Of a stretch of 64,000 nt of DNA, positions 31,114 through 43,622 are shown in pieces. Numbering within the stretch: the stretch's first letter is position 1; every line of letters begins with the position of its first letter. Origin of the DNA: Rhizophagus clarus (Eukaryota > Glomeromycota > Glomeromycetes > Glomerales > Glomeraceae); the NCBI GenBank assembly GCA_015698045.1, contig BLAL01000215.1, positions 806,001 to 870,000 of the forward strand, given 5' to 3'. Both the position numbers and the translations under genes were made by a program. The notes under the pieces were generated by a model that searched no databases, was not told the DNA's origin, and was given only the letters and a program-made list of their open reading frames with translations.

Positions 31114-31988
31114 TTTTTATTTTACAGATTATAAATATATCTTTTAATAAAATTCAAATTTTTCAGTTTATACTATACGATAAAAATTTATTAGCGAAAC
31201 GAGTGAAATAAAAAAATTGAAAATTTGCTGTATTAGGTACTTTTGAAAGTTAAAACAATGCCGATGGAAACCTAAAAGTGCTAAAAGTGAGGTATATATA
31301 TATATATATTAGTTATAGGAATAACTAAAGTAAGTAATTAATAGTTAGTGTTGGCGAATAGAGTATTTGCTGACGAAGAATTTGCTGACGAAGGATAAAA
31401 GGCGACAAAGTATTGACTGATGATGAAATAATAAGATAGTGTATAGACAAGTAACGATACTCAGTCCCATACATATCTTAGGAGGCTAGCCTATCGTGAA
31501 TAACTCACTACAGAAGAATATGTATTTTATTTGCGCATATACCTATAACACAAGGTATATAGATGGACCTGCCAGTGAAGGCACGTATGTTCAGGAAAGG
31601 TGAAGGAAGGGAATAAGATATAAATGATATTAATTACTTACCCTATTTTAGAGTAAAACAACGTGAGATATGAAAACGTTACGAAAAGAAGGACAGTAGA
31701 AGGACAGTAGAAGAAGATAGTAGAGAAAACCTAAAAAGAAGAAAGGGAAAGAATAGGGTTGGCAAGCGTTAGCAGAAGAATGGAAATACCGAGTATTTCA
31801 AATATGAAACAGTGAAATAACATAAAAGCGGCTGGGATCGCCCGACTGCTAACGCGCGATACGTATATTGCTTACAATCTGTCGAGGTGTGACGGCCTAC
31901 CCCTTACATTAAAACCATTCAGCGCGAAGCATTGAATAGCGCACTTGCCTTATAGAGCCCTAATGATATCAACACAAAGAAATTAAAA

Positions 31989-32460
31989 TTATAAAATCTG
32001 GCAAAATTTGAAAGAAGTTTGCGGAGGTTGATGACGAGGATCATAAGAAATAGAAAGAAAGGCTCGCTTTAGATTAACCAGTTCACGACATTCTCTTTTA
32101 TTGGGATGAAGACAGTTGAGTGATACGTTTAACACGACCTATAATAACAAAGAAAGGAAAATAAAAGGGTCATCCAGGAGTACTAGATGAGCAAGTATAA
32201 ACGTCACAATATTCAACAACCGCGTACAAATGTTTCGCAGGATCCTTTCAGGACTGGATGATAATAACCATCCTGAGCGTAAGACATTTATCTTTACAAC
32301 GCGTCCGCAGTCACCCTTTAGAAATCAACTCAAGCAGCTATGACCAAATATGAACCACACTCACCTTTAGCAATATCCAAATAAACGTTGGCTTCTTTAA
32401 CTTTTGTCTGAAATGGAGGGTAGATTTACGGCGAGAAGTAAAGGAACGTCTACAAGCCAT
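31989..32460 (-). CDS. Small spliced gene (81 residues), E1 copy
   Basis: Mirror of 45367-45838 in E2: ATG at 32460, one intron, TAA at 31989. Encodes MACRRSFTSRRKSTLHF and, after the intron, HPNKRECRELVNLKRAFL. The N-terminus is strongly basic. Function unknown; details under the E2 copy. Confidence 0.4.
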
Positions 32461-33277
32461 GATTATTGAAGTCTGTAAAAAATATATAAATAAATAAAGG
32501 ACGTAAAAGTTAGGAGGTGACATCTGGTTCGCATTCCATGTGACCCCAAGCCAACTATTCCTTGAACCCCACAGACTCCTAACTATCTTGTAAGCAGTAT
32601 CATTAAAACTATGAAGCAATACTGGTATATCGTGTATATTAGATTATTGGAATATTTAAGACAGTTTATCTTTAGTTAGACCGTAATCTTTATAATACGT
32701 GCAGTGACCAGCGTAAACTCAGGGAGCGCGTGCTTACCTTTAACAAAGATATACAAGAAGGATATGAAAGCAATAGAGAGCGGAAAAAGAGTAAGAGAGT
32801 TATGGAAAAAATAGAAATAATATTTGAAGAAAAATATTTGTTAAAAGAGAGAAAAGAAGTTATTTTATATTTTTAAGATAAAACGTGACAAAAATTCGGG
32901 ATATTTCATGATAATCTTAAGGAAAATAACTTAATTGGTGATCAACAATGTGTTTGAAAACTAAATTGATATTAGTATAACATGACTAGTACAGTACATG
33001 ACGGTTCCAAACTGGAATAAATATATCAAGTTGACTGTAATGTTGAATTTCAAACTGTAATTTAAATGATTTATAAAAAATTTCTTTTGAAGAACATTAT
33101 CGATTTCTGTAAATTTCTTTTTCCATTCAAAAAGCCATCGAAAAGTTTATTTATATGAATTATAAAATATCATATCAAATGAAAATATCAAACCATTTAA
33201 AAACTTACTTATATAATAAAGCAATAAATAGTTTATTTATATTCATATTATATATATATTTTTTTATAATTGATTAA

Positions 33278-33421
33278 TTATAATACTAGCTCAAAAATAT
33301 TTGCCCTGGCCAATTTTAAAATATATTTGTTAGCACAAATACGTCCAGCTTCTAATGCCTCGCTAGAAAGCTGTTGATGTTCATCAGAAAGCAAATGGAT
33401 ACAAAGAGGAAATTCATCTAC
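33278..33421 (-). pseudogene. RPL10: Captured fragment of ribosomal protein uL16 (RPL10/L10e), E1 copy
   Basis: Minus strand encodes [32 protein letters not shown] then a diverged tail. This closely matches the internal region of eukaryotic uL16/RPL10, where [19 protein letters not shown] and RICANKY are conserved. About 35 residues align; the remaining two-thirds of the protein is absent. Same fragment in E2 at 44406-44549. See finding. Confidence 0.8.
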
Positions 33422-33535
33422 ATTTGAAAAAAAAAAATTTGTAATAAAATTTTGAATAATTGAATTTATATACACACATTGTTGTTATCAATTAAAATTT
33501 TGAATAATTGAATTTATATACACACATTGTTGTTA

Positions 33536-34204
33536 TCAATCTATGTTGATAATGTTGGGTGGTGAAGAAGGAGGTGGTAGTGAAGAAGGAGGTGGTGGTG
33601 AAGAAGGAGGTGGTGGTGGTGGTGGCGAAGTTAGATTGATAATATTAGGTGGTGAATAAGGAGGAGGTGGTGGTGGCGGCGATGAGAGAGGAGAATAATT
33701 TAAGGGAGTTGTCGCCTGGGACGTCGCTTTCGACCTTTCGTTAATATCGTGAATTATATCATAATTCGTTCCTAATAATAAAGAACAATTAATTAATAAA
33801 ATTTAAATATAAAAATATTTAATATTTATATTTGTGATATTTACTTGGTTTTTCCCAGAAATGTTCTTTAAATTCTTCGAAAAACATTTCTCCTAACATC
33901 GTTTTCTTACCCTTGGGATCGCCATCTACATATTTTTTCATTTTCTGATAAAATCATGTCATGTTTAGTATTTATATTAGTGATACGAAATATTTTATTT
34001 ATATACCTTATAAGCACGCACTAATCCGTAGAATTTTTCTTTACACTTTTTTCCTGAATAATCTGTTCCAAATTTAATATTTATTTCACTCGCAAGAGTT
34101 TTCCAGTAATTGTATCTCATGTTATTATTTAATTGATGATAATTTTCATTTTCACTTTTTCTTTTTTCAATTAAGTAATTTAACTGATCTTTGGACCATA
34201 TTGT
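33536..34204 (-). CDS. SANT/trihelix-like gene with proline-rich tail, E1 copy
   Basis: Mirror of the E2 copy at about 43623-44291 (domains described there). The proline tract appears on the plus strand as GGTGGTGGTGG repeats at 33560-33690. Orientation is the same as the E1 transposase. Confidence 0.6.
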
Positions 34205-34389
34205 AGAAAAGATAAAAAACTCGTAAAAAAACAATTGTTAGGTTGATAAAATTTGTTATTCTTTTAGAATAGAAAAGATAAAAAATCTCGTAAAAAACAA
34301 TTGTTAGGTTGATAAAATTTGTTATCCTTTTATAAGAATTTGATCGAATTTATTACTGGTCTATATCATTTCTTCGTTGTATTCATTAA

Positions 34390-34640
34390 TTTGTCCTATT
34401 CTTTTGCGATTTAATCATATGAATCATTAAAGTCTAATAAATTACTACGCCTACAACCTTACTATATTCGTTATAATAAACAAAAGGATGGAATGACATA
34501 ATACTTTGGAGACATTATTCGTTTTGCGATTTAATCATATGAATCATTAGTCTTAAAATAAATTACTACGCCTACAACCTTACTTTATTCGTTATAATAA
34601 ACAAAAGGATGGAATGACATAATACTTTGGAGACAATGTT
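34390..34640. repeat. Tandem duplication of about 118 bp in E1
   Basis: GCGATTTAATCATATGAATC...ACTTTGGAGACA occurs twice in direct tandem (about 34400-34515 and 34525-34636). The inverse is in E2 at 43190-43430. A second pair (GAAAAGATAAAAAA...GTTGATAAAATTTG) is at 34205-34330. Confidence 0.75.
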
Positions 34641-35187
34641 ACATCAAAAATTCCCTATTAATTGTAACACGATTTAATATAATGAAATAACTAGACATGT
34701 CGCGGGCTTGTCGCGGTTGTATCGCGGTAAACTATTAATAAAAAAATGAGTTATATCGTGGGTGTGTCGCGGGTGGGTCAGTTGAAGGCTTATATTCGAA
34801 GATTTTAATGTGAAAACTTATTACAAATAATACAATATTACAATATCAATTATTCTGAGTTACGACAACTTTAAATAAATAAAATTTATTCGTTTTCATA
34901 TACATTGATGAATTCGTTCAACAAGTCCTCTACATCTTAGTCGAAATTTCCTCTCTCTCCCTCACTTTCATCATTATTAATATTATTTTTCGTAATCGTC
35001 ATTTTCAGAATCGTCATCCATTATATAAAAAGGTTTCGGTTTTCGCCATTAGATTTCGTCACAATTTTCCTATCAAATGATCAAATTGTACTATGTTTCA
35101 CCACATTTTATCGTCCTAATCACATTTTATTAAAAACAAGTTTGAAATTTTTTACACCGTTACGTAATTTGCATGGCTGCATTTTAT

Positions 35188-38100
35188 TTATAAATTAAAT
35201 TTTCTATTTAAAGGTATTATTGATAGGTAATTTTGTTTTCCAATTGTAACATATTTAAATTTTGTAGCTCTACATAATATTCTATGAACTGGTAGCAATG
35301 AATCACAGCCTTCCTCATAGTATTCAGTTCTCCACAATTCCGTATTTGATATGTCTGGTCTCATAAAGTTATGTTTAAATCGAATATCAGAGGAAGGTGC
35401 ACATTTATACCATTTCACGTATGCTAGAAGATGTGTTTTGGGTCCTTCAGGAAATCTAAGCGTATGCTCAAAGTAATATTGTACTTCACCCGGGTATGCA
35501 TCAATTGATTCATCATTAGCTGCTTTCCATTTTGCAAATATGGTCGCATTTCTTTCTTGTAGACTTGATATCATAGACCCAAATATTTCAGCGCCAATTT
35601 GCAATCTTGCGTGCTGATTAACTACCAGGTCCATAAATCCTAATATTTCTCCTTGTTCTTTTTCATATAATATAGAATACCATTCACATAGAAAATTGCG
35701 CAATTCTAAAGGCATAATAACTTTGAAATATGAAGGCTTAAGCATTTGACCTGGTAATGTCTCAGTACCATATATCTTGGAAAACGTAGATATATTGTGT
35801 CTCATAGATAGAAAATGCTGCAATTCTTCCCTTTCTTCTGTGAGGGCCAAACTACCTACAGTCTTTCTTGCCATAAGAAGGCAAAGAGATTTATCAAGAA
35901 GACCAGATGTCCATTTGCACGTTAAGTGATAATCTACAAGAGTATTCTTGAGGACGATTTTCATAAGTTCAGGCTCTATTTGTCGATTACTGTTAGGATA
36001 CGATCCTAAATAATAAGAAATATACATTTATTAAAAAATTTAAGAGATATCGATGTAAAGTCAGGACTTTACCTATATATCCATTAAGTCTCTCAAATGG
36101 AAAAAGCCAATAACTATATATAGGACCATAATCACGACAACAATCAGGAATGTGAAGCGCCAAATGTATGTTACTTGTTATGAATTCTGGCCCATATGTG
36201 TTTTCTATGAGGTGAGCCATGTCTTTTAACCTTTCTTGTGCTTCTTTTAAATCATCTTCGGTAATGAATCTTGCTGCCAAAAGATTACATGCCCAAACAA
36301 AATGGCCTAAAATCTTTCTATCGCTATTGTCTAGCATATCCCATAGAATATTAGTCGAATAGATCATGATGAAAGTTTTCCATTGATCAGCAGTCAAATT
36401 AGAAAAGCCATCGTTTCCAATAGCAATTTTTGGAGGAATGCGACCGATGTCAGAAGGTAATTCAACGTGATCCATTCTTTGTTATGCTACCCGAAGTTGT
36501 TCCATACTTAATTTTCCCTGATTCACAAAAATTGATTTGATTATTCATTTTGCTACACCAAGGAAAAGGCAATGCATTGGATCCACTGCAGCAAAACGTA
36601 TAGGATCCATATACGGAAGACGAAGCAATTCAGACCAGCGCACACCATGCTTTTTGAAATGATTATCTCTAGAATTCTTCGAATTACATTGCAACCATTC
36701 ATGAGCATATTTCTTATGTGATTCTGCGGTACTTATCTCATAGTTGTGATCCCCTCCATAGTGAGTTTTATTATATTCTCCACTATAAATACTACGTTTC
36801 TCACATCTATGGCATTTCATTACTGCAGATCCATGACCAAACAACTTTCGTGTAGCTGGTATATCAGATGATCCAACAATCAATGCAACCTTTATATTTA
36901 AACCACCAGGACACTGGTATGTCTTTGGTACTTTCCAACCCTTCCAAAGTTTTAAAAATTCGTCTACAATAGGGGCCAAATAATGATTGATACGTTCTAA
37001 TCCTACCTCTTTTGGTCCTGGTAAAAAACCCAAATATATAATGTTTTCAGGCTTATTTTTTTCCGATCTTGGAAGGTTGCATATAGATGCATATATTGCA
37101 CCAGTACTGTGTTGTGTGTAGGTAAATGGCTGGAACCAGTCAAGATTAAAGAGAAGACCTAGATGGCTTGTGGCAGTTTCTGGCGTAAAAAAGGTACTGC
37201 CATCAAATGGAAATGTTTTCCATACTTTTCCATCATAAATATCTGAATAGATATCTCCTTTTCTTTGAAATCCTGATGGTTTCAACATATTTTCAAAACC
37301 AGGTCGTTGATATAACATACTCAATTGCTGACAAATGCTTGGTTTAGGATAAAGACTACGTGGCACAGCAATTGTTTCTCCTTTACGTTTTTTAAGAACA
37401 GTAAGCGGATTGTTGCATTGGTTACGACGACTTGGTGTTGGATTATCTGGAAATTCTTCATGTAGGCAATTCTTAATGGTGACTTTTCCTTCTTTCTTAT
37501 ATGTGACAATATCTTCAACATTATGCATTTTATGACAATTATTGCATACAGCTAACTGCATTTTTGGTTGCAAAATATTCAAATATCCTTTTGCCTTAAA
37601 TAAGGAGTTAGGAAATTTTTTGAATTGTGAATTATTTAAACGAGTAAGTACAATATGTAAGAATTTTATTAACGCTTTAATTGCCGTGTCAGTAAGGCGA
37701 AATCTTTGTTGGAATTTAAATAGCCATAGAATTATTTCAGTTTCCAACGAATCATTTAAGTTTTCCATCACAAACACTTCATCGCTATCAAATTTGGGAG
37801 ATGTGAAAATATTTTCACCTTCATTTTCTTCTTCCTGATCTGTATTATCATCCGTCTCTTCTTCATTTTCATAATTATTATCATCATTTTTATCAAGTTT
37901 AGATGCAGGAACACGAAAGTTTGATGAAAATGTGTTTATATTTTCTTCTTCATTTAATTGAAAAGAATCAGGGAATGAATCAGGAAAAGAATCAGGCGGT
38001 ATACCTTCTTCATTATCTGAATTATTTAATTGGAAAGAATCAGGGTCATCTATTTTCCGCTTTTTTGAATTTGTTCTGGTGAGATTTTGTTCACTTGTCA

Positions 38101-38326
38101 TAATGGCATTTTCTTGATCTTTTCTATTATGGTTTAACTTCCATAGGCGTTTGTCTTTTGCATGTTTCTTTAGAGTACGAGGGTCAACTTCTTCACCATT
38201 ACAAAGAATACAATTACATGCATACAAATACTTCTTTTTGGGCTTTAATAAATCAGCAACAGAGGTTTCATTTTTACAATTTTTATTATGTTTTATTAAA
38301 TCGGCTACTGAAGTTTTATTACTCAT
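35188..38326 (-). pseudogene. E1 Tnp2-type CACTA transposase gene with two nonsense codons
   Basis: Start ATG 38326; intron 36072-36006 (67 bp, GT-AG); end 35188; about 1023 codons when spliced. Order: duplicated KTSVADL repeats; Cys cluster CNCILCNG; acidic linker; conserved Tnp2 core with DIYDGKVWKTF, GAIYASICNLPR, LGFLPGPKEV, GSSDIPATRKLFGHGSA, HGVRWSELLRLPY and DPIRFAAVDPMHCLFLGVAK; then FPFERLNGYIG before the intron; a C-terminal GEVQYYFEHTLRFPEG segment follows. TGA at 36547-36545 is TGG in E2 (seen directly). TAA at 36484-36482 is present in both copies and is one transition from CAA. Tnp2/transposase_21 proteins catalyse cut-and-paste of CACTA elements. Confidence 0.9.
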
Positions 38327-38409
38327 TTTGCTAAAATATATTTACTAAAATATATGAAAAAGTTTAGAATATTTAGACAGCTATTCAAATGAAGTATAAT
38401 TCTTTCAGG

Positions 38410-38549
38410 ATCAGATTCGCGTTGAATTCTTTTAAATCGGATTGCGTAATCAGGATCAGGTTCACGTTTGATCAGATTCGCGTGAGGAAACCTTCAGAAT
38501 CAGATTCGCGTAAGGGAATCCTCGGAATTTTCCAGGATCAGGTTCGCGT
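38410..38549. promoter_or_regulatory. Bidirectional promoter motif cluster in E1
   Basis: Five copies of ATCAG(A/G)TTC(G/A)CGT at 38410, 38455, 38471, 38499 and 38537, all in the same orientation, midway between the divergent transposase (ATG 38326) and accessory gene (ATG 38645). They are preserved in the inverted E2 copy. Probably binding sites for an element-encoded or host regulator. Confidence 0.6.
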
Positions 38550-38644
38550 AGTTGCACCTGAAATCTATATAAATATGCAACCTTTTCGCGTTCTGAAAAC
38601 TCTTCTTCTCATTCAAAGTTTTGCACTCAACTGAAATATAAGTA

Positions 38645-39846
38645 ATGATGGACAGGGACAGTGATCAGGAATCTGTAAGCTCTTCCTCTTCCTCTTCCTC
38701 TTCCGCTTCCGCTTCCGCTTCCTCTTCCTCTTCCTCATCATCATCGTCAGCTGCTTCGTATAAAACGATTAAAGCAAGTATTATTTATTATTTATTTATC
38801 ATTTATGGTTTTTTTTTCATTCTATTTACGTTTATCTATTATTCTATAGAAAGAAGTCTATATATGGGTAGACTCGGAATTAAGAGATACTTATAAAATA
38901 GACGAGGAACGGACTTGGGTAGAGCAAAAGGAAAACATAGTAACAAAACTATTGCCGCCTTTGTACAAGCTCATGAATAAAAAATATAATATTACAAACG
39001 GCAAGTTACTAAAAATTTTGTACAGACGATGGCGTTCTCGGCATCGTGTGAATAACATTAAAAATCAAGGAGAAGAAAGAATAAAACAAGATAAGAGAAG
39101 GGCAAAAAAGAATTCGAGGATGCAAGACGTAAGTAAATATTCAATTAATGTGAAATGAAAAGTTAGTAGTTAACTATCAATTACATTACTAGAAAAAAAA
39201 AAGAAGAACAAAAGCAACAAACTATTTGATAGAAGGTAAAGATAAGTATATTGTCAGGTATCCAGAAGGAGACCTTGTAAAAATTCTTAAAGATTCGGGT
39301 TACCACTCGGAAGAGTGGGAAGAAACAGATCCTGAGGAAGATTGGACTGTTATCTGACCTGCAGTAGTTGAAGATGGTGAAGTTATTGAGGAAGCCGTTA
39401 AAGAAAAGTCAACATCAGTATACATTTATGATAAATGGTGGCGTTCTTCTGCAGTATGTATATTTATTATTTTATTAGTTTATTTATCAAAAACACTAAT
39501 AGTAATTTATTTATTTAAGCTTTTACGATTATTACACGACCAAATTGATCCGATGGTCGAATTATTAAGGAAAAAACCACCAACTTTAAACCCTAAAAAA
39601 GCTGACAACATATCTGCATCTAGCGTACCACCTATGGGTGCACCAAACTGGTGTTTAAATCAAGAGTCGCTCAAACAGTTTAACCGTTCAAGTGTTGATA
39701 TTCCGATATACGATTATAATACCGATGATAACCACGATAAAGACAAAGAAGAAATCCCAAATAGAACTAATTCAAATAGTAGAAAGAAGAGAAAAACTAA
39801 AAAAAACCCAAAACAAAAGAGAACCAAAAAACATAAATCAAAATAA
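38645..39846 (+). pseudogene. CACTA accessory gene in E1: four exons, Ser-rich N-terminus, basic C-terminus
   Basis: Exons 38645-38777, 38854-39128, 39193-39453 and 39520-39846 join in frame through GT-AG introns of 76, 64 and 66 bp. Exon 1: MMDRDSDQE then a Ser/Ala tract of about 25 residues. Exon 2: ordered and basic (VYIWVDSELRDTYK; LKILYRRWRSRHRVN). Exon 3: DKYIVRYPEGDLVKILKDSG, interrupted by TGA 39355-39357 (CGA by one transition, shared with E2), then YIYDKWWRSS. Exon 4: Pro/Asn-rich, ending in a Lys-rich stretch RKKRKTKKNPKQKRTKKHK (nuclear localisation-like). Divergent from the transposase, like a TNPA-type DNA-binding partner by position only; no sequence family recognised. Confidence 0.65.
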
Positions 39847-40485
39847 TTCAATAATTTTTTTTTCTAATTCAAATAGAAGAAAAGAAGAGAAAAACTAAAA
39901 AAAAAAACAAAATAAAAGAGAACCAAAAAGCATAAATCAAAATAATTCAATAATTTTCTTTTTACTCATTAAATCTAGTCTTAAATAGATTTATGTTATT
40001 TGATTATATAATAAATTGAATCAATCATCCGTATGCAGTTTAATTAAAAGTTAATCAAAAATTTAATAAGCTAGGTTCAAAATTGATTTGTGTTTACGTT
40101 TATTTTTAAAAAAACTTTAATTGAAACAAATTTAATCTAATCCGTTCTGCATGCGAGACAATGTATTTCTATTTTATTTGTTACATATCAGATATATTAG
40201 AGGATTAATTTATAATTTGAAAATACGTAATGACTAATAACAAACATGTGATCTGATTATTATCATTTAAAAAATCGTACAAATATCGGGTAACCGATAT
40301 ATATTAGCCAACATATCGGGGACTAAAAGTTTAAATATCGGGGTCTTTGATAATTATAATTTTAGACATATTTTGAGATGTGACAAATCGGGTGTCCGAT
40401 ATGTATAAAAACCCGATATGTATCTGATTAGTCACTGATATATAGACGCCCGATATGTACCCGATAGTATTGATTTTGACCAGTG

Positions 40486-42639
40486 CAAGCATTTGTCAGC
40501 AATTGAGTATGTTATATCAACGACCTGGTTTTGAAAATATGTTGAAACCATCAGGATTTCAAAGAAAAGGAGATATCTATTCAGATATTTATGATGGAAA
40601 AGTATGGAAAACATTTCCATTTGATGGCAGTACCTTTTTTACGCCAGAAACTGCCACAAGCCATCTAGGTCTTCTCTTTAATCTTGACTGGTTCCAGCCA
40701 TTTACCTACACACAACACAGTACTGGTGCAATATATGCATCTATATGCAACCTTCCAAGATCGGAAAAAAATAAGCCTGAAAACATTATATATTTGGGTT
40801 TTTTACCAGGACCAAAAGAGGTAGGATTAGAACATATCAATCATTATTTGGCCCCTATTGTAGACGAATTTTTAAAACTTTGGAAGGGTTGGAAAGTACC
40901 AAAGACATACCAGTGTCCTGGTGGTTTAAATATAAAGGTTGCATTGATTGTTGGATCATCTGATATACCAGCTACACGAAAGTTGTTTGGTCATGGATCT
41001 GCAGTAATGAAATGCCATAGATGTGAGAAACGTAGTATTTATAGTGGAGAATATAATAAAACTCACTATGGAGGGGATCACAACTATGAGATAAGTACCG
41101 CAGAATCACATAAGAAATATGCTCATGAATGGTTGCAATGTAATTCGAAGAATTCTAGAGATAATCATTTCAAAAAGCATGGTGTGCGCTGGTCTGAATT
41201 GCTTCGTCTTCTGTATATGGATCCTATACGTTTTGCTGCAGTGGATCCAATGCATTGCCTTTTCCTTGGTGTAGCAAAATGGATAATCAAATCAATTTTT
41301 GTGAATCAGGGAAAATTAAGTATGGAACAACTTCGGGTAGCATAACAAAGAATGGATCACGTTGAATTACCTTCTGACATCGGTCGCATTCCTCCAAAAA
41401 TTGCTATTGGAAACGATGGCTTTTCTAATTTGACTGCTGATCAATGGAAAACTTTCATCATGATCTATTCGACTAATATTCTATGGGATATGCTAGACAA
41501 TAGCGATAGAAAGATTTTAGGCCATTTTGTTTGGGCATGTAATCTTTTGGCAGCAAGATTCATTACCGAAGATGATTTAAAAGAAGCACAAGAAAGGTTA
41601 AAAGACATGGCTCACCTCATAGAAAACACATATGGGCCAGAATTCATAACAAGTAACATACATTTGGCGCTTTACATTCCTGATTGTTGTCGTGATTATG
41701 GTCCTATATATAGTTATTGGCTTTTTCCATTTGAGAGACTTAATGGATATATAGGTAAAGTCCTGACTTTACATCGATATCTCTTAAATTTTTTAATAAA
41801 TGTATATTTCTTATTATTTAGGATCGTATCCTAACAGTAATCGACAAATAGAGCCTGAACTTATGAAAATCGTCCTCAAGAATACTCTTGTAGATTATCA
41901 CTTAACGTGCAAATGGACATCTGGTCTTCTTGATAAATCTCTTTGCCTTCTTATGGCAAGAAAGACTGTAGGTAGTTTGGCCCTCACAGAAGAAAGGGAA
42001 GAATTGCAGCATTTTCTATCTATGAGACACAATATATCTACGTTTTCCAAGATATATGGTACTGAGACATTACCAGGTCAAATGCTTAAGCCTTCATATT
42101 TCAAAGTTATTATGCCTTTAGAATTGCGCAATTTTCTATGTGAATGGTATTCTATATTATATGAAAAAGAACAAGGAGAAATATTAGGATTTATGGACCT
42201 GGTAGTTAATCAGCACGCAAGATTGCAAATTGGCGCTGAAATATTTGGGTCTATGATATCAAGTCTACAAGAAAGAAATGCGACCATATTTGCAAAATGG
42301 AAAGCAGCTAATGATGAATCAATTGATGCATACCCGGGTGAAGTACAATATTACTTTGAGCATACGCTTAGATTTCCTGAAGGACCCAAAACACATCTTC
42401 TAGCATACGTGAAATGGTATAAATGTGCACCTTCCTCTGATATTCGATTTAAACATAACTTTATGAGACCAGACATATCAAATACGGAATTGTGGAGAAC
42501 TGAATACTATGAGGAAGGCTGTGATTCATTGCTACCGGTTCATAGAATATTATGTAGAGCTACAAAATTTAAATATGTTACAATTGGCAAACAAAATTAC
42601 CTATCAATAATACCTTTAAATAGAAAATTTAATTTATAA
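40486..42639 (+). pseudogene. E2 transposase gene, 3' part
   Basis: Continues the transposase from PSICQQLSML onward. TAA at 41343-41345 (shared with E1), intron 41755-41821 (67 bp), end at 42639. The Trp codon that is TGA in E1 is intact here (TGG at about 41280). A frame opening at an ATG inside the E1 TIR (40455) reads in frame into this part. So an N-terminally truncated product starting in the TIR is formally possible, up to the TAA. Confidence 0.9.
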
Positions 42640-43622
42640 ATAAAATGCAGCCATGCAAATTACGTAACGGTGTAAAAAATTTCAAACTTGTTTTTAATAA
42701 AATGTGATTAGGACGATAAAATGTGGTGAAACATAGTACAATTTGATCATTTGATAGGAAAATTGTGACGAAATCTAATGGCGAAAACTGAAACCTTTTT
42801 ATATAATGGATGACGATTCTGAAAATGACGATTACGAAAAATAATATTAATAATGATGAAAGTGAGGGAGAGAGAGGAAATTTCGACTAAGATGTAGAGG
42901 ACTTGTTGAACGAATTCATCAATGTATATGAAAACGAATAAATTTTATTTATTTAAAGTTGTCGTAACTCAGAATAATTGATATTGTAATATTGTATTAT
43001 TTGTAATAAGTTTTCACATTAAAATCTTCGAATATAAGCCTTCAACTGACCCACCCGCGACACACCCACGATATAACTCATTTTTTTATTAATAGTTTAC
43101 CGCGATACAACCGCGACAAGCCCGCGACATGTCTAGTTATTTCATTATATTAAATCGTGTTACAATTAATAGGGAATTTTTGATGTAACATTGTCTCCAA
43201 AGTATTATGTCATTCCATCCTTTTGTTTATTATAACGAATAAAGTAAGGTTGTAGGCGTAGTAATTTATTTTAAGACTAATGATTCATATGATTAAATCG
43301 CAAAACGAATAATGTCTCCAAAGTATTATGTCATTCCATCCTTTTGTTTATTATAACGAATATAGTAAGGTTGTAGGCGTAGTAATTTATTAGACTTTAA
43401 TGATTCATATGATTAAATCGCAAAAGAATAGGACAAATTAATGAATACAACGAAGAAATGATATAGACCAGTAATAAATTCGATCAAATTCTTATAAAAG
43501 GATAACAAATTTTATCAACCTAACAATTGTTTTTTACGAGATTTTTTATCTTTTCTATTCTAAAAGGATAACAAATTTTATCAACCTAACAATTGTTTTT
43601 TTACGAGTTTTTTATCTTTTCT
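42640..43622. other. E2 spacer between transposase and SANT-like gene
   Basis: AT-rich. Contains the inverse of the 34390-34640 tandem duplication (43187-43437) and duplicated stretches AACAAATTTTATCAACCTAA before the SANT-like exon. No gene seen apart from short acidic frames near 42805-42940 (GATGACGATTCTGAAAATGA), which lack support. Confidence 0.5.

Larger units (their letters stand above)
29021..40485 (-). mobile_element. Inner CACTA element E1, complete, 11465 bp, minus orientation
   Basis: It is bounded by CACTGGTCAAAATC at 29021 and its inverse GATTTTGACCAGTG ending at 40485. Flanks are TAA (29018-29020) and CAA (40486-40488). The uninterrupted sequence, readable in E1's own transposase at 37339-37341, has CAA there, so the duplication was CAA with a later C-to-T on one side. 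Three-base duplications and CACT(G/A) termini define the CACTA/EnSpm superfamily. The element is inverted relative to E2 and sits inside E2's transposase. Gene content from its 5' end (right): accessory gene (plus), transposase (minus), SANT/Pro gene (minus), uL16 fragment (minus), small spliced gene (minus), RGG exon (plus). Confidence 0.95.
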
